From assembly GCA_035642125.1 (NCBI GenBank), contig DASQSZ010000122.1:1-30842 (forward strand): a stretch of 30,842 nucleotides of DNA, written 5' to 3'. Below, in pieces: positions 15,464-21,718 of the stretch. Source of the stretch: CALAED01 sp937891035 (GTDB taxonomy: Bacteria > Actinomycetota > Actinomycetes > Streptosporangiales > Streptosporangiaceae). The notes under the pieces were generated by a model that saw nothing but the letters and a program-made list of their open reading frames with translations, ran no database searches and was not told the origin of the DNA. The translations under genes were made by a program, and so were the position numbers. Within the stretch, counting starts at the first letter, position 1, and the number at the start of each line of letters is the position of its first letter.

Positions 15464-15744
15464 CGACTCGCGTTGAGCCGGGAGGGGGCCAGGGCGGAGC
15501 GGGGGAAAGCACTGGACAGCACCGGGTCGGCGACAGCCTGCTCCCGTTCCTTCGCGCCCTTGGCCGGATACTCGAACGTGACCTGCCGGGCGCCGCAGGC
15601 CTCCCGCCACGCCGGCGGGATGGTGAGCCGTTTGATCCTGGTGAGCGCGGCCGGGTCGCCGTCCGGCCCGAGATAGCGAAAGCCGCGCCCCCATCATTGC
15701 CGTCGAATCCCGGGGGCCTTCGGGTCGCTGCGCCGAAGCGGCAT
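15451..15744 (-). pseudogene. decayed DNA topoisomerase IB (internal deletion, in-frame stop)
   Basis: From an ATG at 15744 the frame reads LRRSDPKAPGIRRQ, a stop codon TGA at 15696-15694, then WGRGFRYLGPDGDP and LTRIKRLTIPPAW, the conserved N-terminus of bacterial (poxvirus-type) topoisomerase IB. It then jumps directly to RQVTFEYPAKGAKEREQAVADP, which in intact enzymes lies roughly 100 or more residues later, and loses similarity by about 15510; the catalytic core with the active Tyr is absent. So this gene has an in-frame stop, an internal deletion and a lost 3' end. It starts 5 bp after the small acidic gene at 15750 and runs to a TGA at 15451 within the yihY-like gene. Confidence 0.7.
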
Positions 15745-15749
15745 CGTAG

Positions 15750-16004
15750 TCAGCCGGCGCGACCGGAGAACAGGCCCCTGATCCTGTCCTTCAGCCCGCG
15801 GCCCGCCGGCCTGGTCTGGGGTGCGTAGCCGTCGTCCTCGCCGCCGAGGGCGTCCGCCGGCGCATTGGGCGGATCACTCGGCGAGGGCGTGCGCTCGGCG
15901 GCGAAGTCGTGTTCCTCGTCCTCCGCCGGGACGTTCGCTCCGGCGCGCCGGTCGGCGAGTGGCCGCTGGTCCTTGTCGTTCCCGTTCTCGTTCTCGTTGT
16001 CCAT
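15750..16004 (-). CDS. small acidic disordered protein
   Basis: An 84-residue hydrophilic protein starting MDNENENGNDKDQRPLADRR, rich in Asp, Glu, Pro and Ala, with a basic C-terminus GRGLKDRIRGLFSGRAG that could form an amphipathic helix and touch a membrane or nucleic acid. AGGGGGAG lies nine bases before the ATG at 16004, which supports this frame over the overlapping one. It ends 5 bp before the topoisomerase IB remnant. I do not recognise a family. Confidence 0.6.
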   Translation of the reverse strand: MDNENENGNDKDQRPLADRRAGANVPAEDEEHDFAAERTPSPSDPPNAPADALGGEDDGYAPQTRPAGRGLKDRIRGLFSGRAG

Positions 16005-16584
16005 CGTTGCGGCTCCCCCTGCCGAAATGGAACGGACAAATCCCGGAAGTACCCCCAGCTGCGGCGACCATGCCGCCGCCCTTCGGATCAGGAGGCGCCC
16101 GGTCCATCGGCGGCCCCCGGCGGCAGGGTCCGGAGCCGGCTCCGGAGCCGGGGTCGGGGCCGCCGACGGGGCCGAGATCGGCGCCGGCGTCGTGGTCCGC
16201 GGCCGGAGCGGGGGCGCCCGCGGGCGGCGGGCCGGCGGCTCGCATGATCGTGCGCGCCCGTTGATGCCTGTCCTTCCAGTCGGCGATGGTGCCGACCACA
16301 TCGGGGTTCAGCCCGTTCTCGGCGGCCGCGAAACGCAAGACGTTCACGAAGGAGACGACCCATCCCCATTCGGGCAGGCTGCGGCGTTTGCCGCGCAGGA
16401 TCTCATGGGTCGTCGACGCCGCCAGCACCCGCAACCGCAAGCCGCCGACCTGCTCGGCGGAGCCAACGGATATCGAGAGCTTCTCCAGCCGCGCGAACGA
16501 GGGCGGACCGGCCGCCTCCCACGCCGCGTTGAGCTCGGCGATGAAATCACGAAGGGCCGCATGGGCCCGGTTGGCATCAGACAT
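15874..16584 (-). CDS. HTH-type protein, actinobacterial; C-terminus uncertain
   Basis: Residues about 1-125 form a credible domain: FIAELNAAWEAAGPPSFARL, then STTHEILRGKRRSLPEWGWVVSFV, the pattern of a degenerate XRE-type helix-turn-helix seen in actinobacterial regulators, where a helix ending in RLPxWxxVxxFV follows the recognition helix. From about residue 125 the sequence becomes Pro/Gly/Arg-rich, and the last 131 bp overlap the well-supported 84-residue gene in another frame. That tail is therefore doubtful; a frameshift that removed the natural stop somewhere in the G/C runs at 16080-16200 would explain it. No good ribosome site precedes the ATG at 16584. Likely a DNA-binding protein of unknown target. 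Confidence 0.6.
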   Translation of the reverse strand: MSDANRAHAALRDFIAELNAAWEAAGPPSFARLEKLSISVGSAEQVGGLRLRVLAASTTHEILRGKRRSLPEWGWVVSFVNVLRFAAAENGLNPDVVGTIADWKDRHQRARTIMRAAGPPPAGAPAPAADHDAGADLGPVGGPDPGSGAGSGPCRRGPPMDRAPPDPKGGGMVAAAGGTSGICPFHFGRGSRNDGQRERERERQGPAATRRPARRSERPGGGRGTRLRRRAHALAE

Positions 16585-16937
16585 GAATGAATACCGCTCT
16601 ATCCTCGGTGGTCACGGATCGACGGCATCGTCCCGGGGCTGAGCGCGGACGCGCGACAACACGTCGCCGCGCACGCACATCCCGCTACTGAAAGTGATCC
16701 GTGACCAACATTTCAGCGGTGATTCGGACAGTCCGCATCGCCTCCGAACAGGACAGGACGATCTCGGACGAAATAGCGGCAGTTCGGACGGCCGGTCGTC
16801 TCGGAGCCTCGATCGGCGCCGCCGTCGGCCGCGTTCGGAAACGTTCGGACTTGCCGAAACACGGTTCCGCCCTCTCGCTCGCCCGGCAAAGTCGTAAGCG
16901 ACGTGAGGTTGGACGGCACTCGAGGGAGGCGAACCGC
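16585..16937. promoter_or_regulatory. 353-bp divergent region with repeated TTCGGA sites
   Basis: Between two divergent genes the hexamer TTCGGA recurs at 16723, 16783, 16834 and 16844, with inverted copies TCCGAA at 16743 and CCGAAA at 16854. The first forms a palindrome CGGAC-A-GTCCG (16725-16735), and the 16844/16854 pair another near-palindrome. The clustering near the start at 16938 suggests operator sites for a regulator, perhaps one of the XRE proteins nearby; this is inference. The open frame that runs through the region from 16701 lacks a ribosome site. Confidence 0.4.
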
Positions 16938-17132
16938 ATGGTTGTCGCCGAGGCGCCGGCCGTCGCGCCGGCCGGCTCTTCATATTCATCGGCCGAACAG
17001 GCGCTGCTCGCGCTGACGCTGATCACCACGTGGGCGCTGACCACCGGCCGCACGCTGCGTTCCGACGTGCCGCCCGGTCAGCTCACCGAGGACGAACTGA
17101 TCGAGTTTTGGGCCGACCCGCTGATCGCGTGA
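16938..17132 (+). CDS. 64-residue protein of a developmental-regulator type cluster
   Basis: The ATG at 16938 is preceded by GGGAGG at a good distance, which fixes the start against a longer frame opening at 16701. The product begins MVVAEAPAVAPAGSSYSSAE, continues with a hydrophobic helix QALLALTLITTWALTTGRTL that could be membrane-inserted or part of a helical bundle, and ends in an acidic stretch GQLTEDELIEFWADPLIA. I associate such proteins with XRE/DUF397/ATPase clusters of streptomycetes and relatives, but know no function. It converges on the ATPase gene with 76 bp between. Confidence 0.65.
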   Translation: MVVAEAPAVAPAGSSYSSAEQALLALTLITTWALTTGRTLRSDVPPGQLTEDELIEFWADPLIA

Positions 17133-17208
17133 CGGCCGCGCGCCCGTCGATCAGCAGGCCGATCATACGACCAAACGATCAACCGATCCGGCGCGGGCAA
17201 GTGCCCGA

Positions 17209-17796
17209 TCACACGAGTGCCCACACGATCTTGCCCTGGCCGCACGGCCGAGGGGACCACCCCCACCGGCGGCTGTAGGACTGGACGACGTGCAGGCCGC
17301 GACCGGTCTCGGCGACGAAGTCCGGCTCGCGCAGCGAGGGGGCGATGGTGCTCGGATCGGCGACGACGCAGACCACGGCATCGAGGTGCTGGATCAGCCG
17401 AAGCAGGATCACCCAATCGCGCGGGACGAGGGGCGCTCCGTGCCGCAACGCGTTGGTGACCAGCTCCGATACCACGGTGGTGACGTCGTACGCCCGCGTC
17501 GTGACGTGCCAGCGGCGCAGCAGGGCGGCGGTCACCGCCCTGGCCACTCCGACCGCCGACAGCTGCGTGTCCAGCGCGAATGTGACGTCCCTGTCGTCGT
17601 CCATATCGTCGGCGCCGAGCGCGGTCACCGAGCCGTTCATGCGCGCGGCACGCGGGCCGCCCTCATGGCACCCGGCACGTTCGGCGTAACTGGCGTAGGC
17701 GGTGCGCGTGATCAGCCGAGGCCGGCGCATGGTGTCCGCGATGCGCGGCAACAGGAGATCGAACTCGACCGCCGCGGCGCCGGCTGCACCCTTCAT
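17209..17796 (-). CDS. anti-sigma-like ATP-binding protein (RsbW/HATPase_c family)
   Basis: A 195-residue GHKL-fold ATP-binding protein of the serine-kinase anti-sigma type. The N-box is VVSELVTNALRHGAP (Glu, Asn contacts to Mg-ATP), followed by VVCVVADPSTIAPSL and the glycine loop ETGRGLHVVQSYSRRWGW. In Streptomyces such proteins are numerous and bind a sigma factor or its antagonist, often sitting beside XRE/DUF397 genes as here. The domain begins only at about residue 65; an ATG at 17640 or 17601 could be the true start, though AAGGG precedes the ATG at 17796. The gene diverges from the XRE gene at 18072 across the palindrome at 17875-17919. Confidence 0.8.
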   Translation of the reverse strand: MKGAAGAAAVEFDLLLPRIADTMRRPRLITRTAYASYAERAGCHEGGPRAARMNGSVTALGADDMDDDRDVTFALDTQLSAVGVARAVTAALLRRWHVTTRAYDVTTVVSELVTNALRHGAPLVPRDWVILLRLIQHLDAVVCVVADPSTIAPSLREPDFVAETGRGLHVVQSYSRRWGWSPRPCGQGKIVWALV

Positions 17797-17874
17797 GCGC
17801 GGCCCTTCATTGCGCGCAGCCCTTCATCGGCAAGCTGGGGGGACACGGTGACCTCTATGCGATTTACCTGCGGT

Positions 17875-17919
17875 GATATCGCTCATGCGATCGCGCGATG
17901 CGATTGCATATGCGATATC
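17875..17919. promoter_or_regulatory. 45-bp imperfect palindrome with repeated ATGCGAT
   Basis: The outer arms GATATCGC (17875-17882) and GCGATATC (17912-17919) are perfect inverses; the inner 14 bases on each side still match at 9 positions (GCGAT and GCAT). ATGCGAT occurs at 17885, 17898 and 17910, spaced 12-13 bp, and once more at 17857. Spacing close to one helical turn, dyad symmetry and location between the divergent ATPase and XRE genes make this a strong operator candidate, plausibly for autoregulation by the XRE protein. Binding is inferred. Confidence 0.6.
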
Positions 17920-18071
17920 CTCCCCTTGGTGATGATGTGACGCAAGCCAAACGTCGAATGTATCTTTCGGCATTTGACGGATCCGATAGCGCGGACGCTC
18001 AGGGCGGGAGATGGCACCGTGGCTGATGGCACACTGAGCCCCTGTACCTGTCCGGAGGAGGCGATCGGATC

Positions 18072-18920
18072 GTGGCTAACGCCGGCGGCTCGACCGCGCT
18101 CCGCATCCTCCTCGGCGCTCAGCTGCGCCGCCTGCGCGAGCGGCAGGGCATCACCCCGCAGGACGCGGCCACCCATATCCGCGGCTCGGTATCGAAGATC
18201 TCTCGGATGGAGCTCGGCCGCCACCCCTTCAAAGAGCGCGACCTCGTCGACCTGCTCAGGCTGTACGGCGTCACCGACGACACCGAGCTCGACCAGCTGC
18301 TCACTCTCGGCCGGCGCGCCAACGAGCCCGGCTGGTGGCACGGCTACGGCGATCTGCTGCCGAGCTGGTTCCAGTCCTACGTTGGACTCGAGGAGTCGGC
18401 CGGGCAGATCCGGACGTATGCCACCCAGTGGATTCCCGGACTCCTGCAGACCGAGGCGTACATCGCCGCCGTTATCGCACTCGGCGGCTTTTCCCCGGCC
18501 GAGATCAAGCGCCGGGTCGCGATGCGGCTCGAACGCCAGCGCCGGTTCCGTGACGGCGACCTCCATCTGTGGGCGGTCATCGACGAGGCGGTGCTGCGGC
18601 GCGCGGTCGGCGGACGCGAGGTGCTGCGCGGTCAGCTGGAGTTCCTTCTGGAGGCGGCAAAACGGCCCACGCTGTTTCTCCAGGTGACCACGCTGGCGGC
18701 GGGCGGCGACCACGCGGCCCCGAGCGGGTTTTCCATCCTGCGATTTCCCGACACCGAGCTGTCCGACGTGGTCTACGTCGAACACCTCACCGGCGCCCTC
18801 TATCTTGACAAGCCCAGCGATGTAGACGAATACATGCTGGCGATGGACCGCCTCGGCGTCATCAGCGCCGCGCCTGAGGACTCGGTCGAGATCATCAACT
18901 CGATCCTGAGAGACACCTGA
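18072..18920 (+). CDS. XRE-family regulator with DUF5753 domain (WhiJ-like)
   Basis: A 282-residue regulator. The helix-turn-helix spans about residues 11-65 (LLGAQLRRLRERQGITPQDA, SVSKISRMELGRHPF). The DUF5753 domain follows with GWWHGYGDLLPSWFQSYVGL, WIPGLLQTEAYIAAV and VVYVEHLTGALYLD. The start is GTG at 18072, with GGAGGAGG upstream. A DUF397 gene begins two bases after its stop, the standard partner arrangement in which the small protein is thought to modulate the DNA-binding one. It shares about the same fold and length as the protein at 213-1064. Development-related control, as for WhiJ of Streptomyces, is the family precedent; the target here is unknown. Confidence 0.9.
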   Translation: MANAGGSTALRILLGAQLRRLRERQGITPQDAATHIRGSVSKISRMELGRHPFKERDLVDLLRLYGVTDDTELDQLLTLGRRANEPGWWHGYGDLLPSWFQSYVGLEESAGQIRTYATQWIPGLLQTEAYIAAVIALGGFSPAEIKRRVAMRLERQRRFRDGDLHLWAVIDEAVLRRAVGGREVLRGQLEFLLEAAKRPTLFLQVTTLAAGGDHAAPSGFSILRFPDTELSDVVYVEHLTGALYLDKPSDVDEYMLAMDRLGVISAAPEDSVEIINSILRDT

Positions 18921-18922
18921 GA

Positions 18923-19255
18923 ATGTCCGCTCCACCCGGGTCCGTCGATCACGGGCCTGTCTACAACGGCATGCCGGCGAGCGCTCTGATCGGCGTGACC
19001 TGGCACAAGAGCCGTTGCAGCTCCCCAAAGGGCGAATGCGTCGAGCTGGCCCGGCTGGCCAGCGGCGATGTCGCCATCCGCAACTCACGTCATCCCGACG
19101 GTCCGGCGCTCGTCTACACCCCAGCCGAGATCGAAGCGTTCGTTCAAGGCGTGTGCGACGGCGACTTCGACCAGTTCGTCGGCGCCGTCCACGCCGGCGT
19201 CAACCGCCGGCGCGGACGGCGACGAGGGCGAAGGCGACGGATACGGCGGCGATAA
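18923..19255 (+). CDS. DUF397 protein, partner of the XRE/DUF5753 regulator
   Basis: A 110-residue protein with the DUF397 core: WHKSRCSSPKGECVELA, VAIRNSRHPDGPALVYTP and EIEAFVQGVCDGDFD. It follows the XRE gene by two bases and must be co-transcribed and probably coupled. DUF397 proteins act with their XRE/DUF5753 neighbours in control of differentiation. Unusual is the C-terminal extension of about 18 residues that is almost only Arg (NRRRGRRRGRRRRIRRR); most relatives end soon after GDFD. Either the tail binds nucleic acid or a frameshift near 19200 replaced an acidic Gly/Asp tail readable in the next frame. Confidence 0.85.
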   Translation: MSAPPGSVDHGPVYNGMPASALIGVTWHKSRCSSPKGECVELARLASGDVAIRNSRHPDGPALVYTPAEIEAFVQGVCDGDFDQFVGAVHAGVNRRRGRRRGRRRRIRRR

Positions 19256-19431
19256 GGCGGCCGGTGGCGGACCCGCGCCCACCGCCGGGCACCGTCAAAT
19301 GGTAGAAAATTACCGACTCTCCCCCGCTTGACGTGGGTTCTTGCCATTCACTTGGATGGTTCACGCCATGCGTCGTCGGTGGCATCTCCCCGCCAGGCAT
19401 TCCGTTTATCCGCTGCGCAAGAAGGGACCAC

Positions 19432-21633
19432 ATGTACTTCGTCGGCACCGATACCGGCGGGACGTTCACCGACTGTGCCGCCGTCGACGACACCGGGCAC
19501 GTCTCGTACGCCAAGACCCTCAGCACCCCACACGACCTCGCCGAAGGCGTGCTGAACGGGCTGGAGTCGCTGGCCGCGCAGCATGGTCTCGGGCTCGAGG
19601 ACTTCCTGGACCGCACCGGGCGGATGGGCCACGGCAGCACAGTCGGCACGAACCTCGTCGTCCAGCGGGGCGGCGCCCGCGTCGCGCTGGTGACGACGGC
19701 CGGGCACGGCGACGCGCTGTTCCTCATGCGCGGCGGGCATGCCCGAGTGGCGGGCATCCCGCGCGAGCTTGTCTACAGCCTGCACGCCACCTCCCTGCCG
19801 CGGCCGCTGGTGCCGCGCTCCCGCGTGGTCGAAATCCACGAGCGGGTGGACGCGGGCGGCACGGTGGTCACGCCGCTGGATGAGGAGCCGGCCCGGCGCG
19901 CGCTGGCCGAGTTGCTGGTCGCGCAGGACATCGACGCTGTCGCGATCTCGCTGCTGTGGTCGCACCGCAACCCCGTGCACGAACTGCGGCTGGCCGCGCT
20001 GGTGCGCGAACTGGCCCCGGACGTCTACGTCTCGCTGTCGTGCGAGGTCGCCCCCCGCACCGGCGAATACGAACGGACGGTGGCCACCGTCATCAACGCC
20101 CTGGTCGGCCCGGCGTCGACGGCCTACCTCGACCGCTTGTCGGTTGAGCTGACCAAGCGCGGTCTCGCCGGCCCGCTGCTCGTCATGCAGAGCAACGGCG
20201 GCGTGGTGACCCCGGAGGTGGCCAAGACCATGCCGTTGCGGATGATCGACTCAGGTCCGGCGGGCGGCCTGTCCGGCGCCGCCGCGCTAGCCCGGCCTCG
20301 CGGCCACCGCAACGTGATCGCCACCGACATGGGCGGGACGTCCTTCGACGTCGGCCTGGTGGTGCGTGGCCGGCCCGTGGTGGCCGACGAGCAGATCGTG
20401 GACCAACACACGTTCCTGCTGCCGCACCTGGACGTACGGTCGATCGGCTGCGGCGGCGGCAGCATCGCCCGCTTCGATCCCCACGCCGGCTCCCTGCGGG
20501 TGGGGCCGGACTCGGCCGGCGCCGACCCCGGGCCGGCCTGCTACGGCCGGGGCGGGCGGGCGCCGACCGTCACCGATGCCGACGTCGTGCTCGGTCTGCT
20601 CCGCCCCGACGCCTTCCTCGGCGGCCGGATGCCGCTGGACGCCGACGCCGCGCGCAGGGCCGTGACCGCGCTGGCCGAACCGCTGGGCATGTCGGTTGAG
20701 GAGACGGCCGCCGGCATCGTACGGATCAACAACAACGCGGCGGCCACGCTGATCCGCCAGCGCACGCTCGAGCAGGGATATGACCCGCGGGACTTCGTGC
20801 TGTACGCGTTCGGGGGGGCGGGGCCGGTGCACGCCTTCGGCTTCGCCGCCGACCTCGGCGTGGAGGAGGTCGTCATCCCGCTGGGCAACGGGGCATCGAC
20901 GCTGTCGGCGTACGGCATCGCGGCCACCGACATCGCCGAACACTTCGACCACGAGTGCCGGATGCGGGCCCCGTTCGACGCCGAAGAGGTGGCGCGCGTC
21001 GTGGCCGAGGCCGAGCGGCGTGCCCATACGGCGCTCGCCCGCCAAGGCGTCGCCGATGAGGGCGCCCGAGCCGAGGGCGGCGACGCGGACGGCGGCGGGA
21101 GCGGCGGCGGGGCTGGGGTTCAGGTCGAGCGGCTGGCGCTGATGCGCTATGCCGAGCAGTACATGTTCGGCCTGCCGATCCCGATTCCGGACGGCCCGGT
21201 GACGGCGGAGACCGTCGAGGCGCTGCGGCGGGCGTTCGACGACGAGTACGAGCGGCTGCACGGACCGGGCGCGCGGGTGGTGTTCCAGGCGCTGGAGATC
21301 TTCAATATTCAGATCCGGGCCACGGTGCCGCGACAAGGATCCGGCGAGCCGCTGCCTCAGGTGGCCACGCCCGAAGCCGGCAGCGCCGGCTCGGATGCCC
21401 CGGACGCCATGGCCGCCGCGGGCGTACAGCAGGGGCCGGCGCGGCGCAACGTGTTCTGGCCGGACGCGATGGCCTGGCTGGACACGACGGTCCACCGCGG
21501 ACCGGTGCTGGACCGCGGCACCGTCATCGCCGGGCCTGCGCTGGTTGAGCTTGCGCACACCACGATCGCCGTCGCGGGCGGGCAGCGGCTGCGCGCCGAC
21601 GACGCTGGTGGCTTCGTGCTCTCCCTGACCTGA
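19432..21633 (+). CDS. hydantoinase/oxoprolinase family subunit A (HyuA-like)
   Basis: A 733-residue cytoplasmic ATP-dependent subunit of the hydantoinase/5-oxoprolinase/acetone carboxylase family. The actin-like ATP site has its first phosphate loop at the N-terminus, GTDTGGTFTD (residues 5-14), and the second at IATDMGGTSFDVGLV (Asp299). Further conserved blocks are GHGSTVGTNLVVQR, SCEVAPRTGEYERT, GGGSIA and FGGAGPVHAFGFAADLG. A Gly/Asp-rich stretch at about residues 540-560 looks like a flexible linker insertion. The ATG at 19432 has AAGGGA just before it; an earlier frame start at 19333 is out of place for the family. Together with HyuB, 85 bp downstream, it should activate a carbonyl or amide by phosphorylation. 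The substrate is unknown. Confidence 0.88.
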   Translation: MYFVGTDTGGTFTDCAAVDDTGHVSYAKTLSTPHDLAEGVLNGLESLAAQHGLGLEDFLDRTGRMGHGSTVGTNLVVQRGGARVALVTTAGHGDALFLMRGGHARVAGIPRELVYSLHATSLPRPLVPRSRVVEIHERVDAGGTVVTPLDEEPARRALAELLVAQDIDAVAISLLWSHRNPVHELRLAALVRELAPDVYVSLSCEVAPRTGEYERTVATVINALVGPASTAYLDRLSVELTKRGLAGPLLVMQSNGGVVTPEVAKTMPLRMIDSGPAGGLSGAAALARPRGHRNVIATDMGGTSFDVGLVVRGRPVVADEQIVDQHTFLLPHLDVRSIGCGGGSIARFDPHAGSLRVGPDSAGADPGPACYGRGGRAPTVTDADVVLGLLRPDAFLGGRMPLDADAARRAVTALAEPLGMSVEETAAGIVRINNNAAATLIRQRTLEQGYDPRDFVLYAFGGAGPVHAFGFAADLGVEEVVIPLGNGASTLSAYGIAATDIAEHFDHECRMRAPFDAEEVARVVAEAERRAHTALARQGVADEGARAEGGDADGGGSGGGAGVQVERLALMRYAEQYMFGLPIPIPDGPVTAETVEALRRAFDDEYERLHGPGARVVFQALEIFNIQIRATVPRQGSGEPLPQVATPEAGSAGSDAPDAMAAAGVQQGPARRNVFWPDAMAWLDTTVHRGPVLDRGTVIAGPALVELAHTTIAVAGGQRLRADDAGGFVLSLT

Positions 21634-21718
21634 CGAGCCCTGAGCCGGCGACGACCCACGCTCCCCCGAACCCGTACCCCGACTTCCGACCCCGATTCCC
21701 CGATCCCGGAGACAGGCC

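Noticed and set aside
15056..15697. 213-codon minus-strand frame over the yihY 3' half and the topoisomerase remnant
   Set aside because: It is in a different frame from the topoisomerase similarity and antisense to a clear membrane protein.
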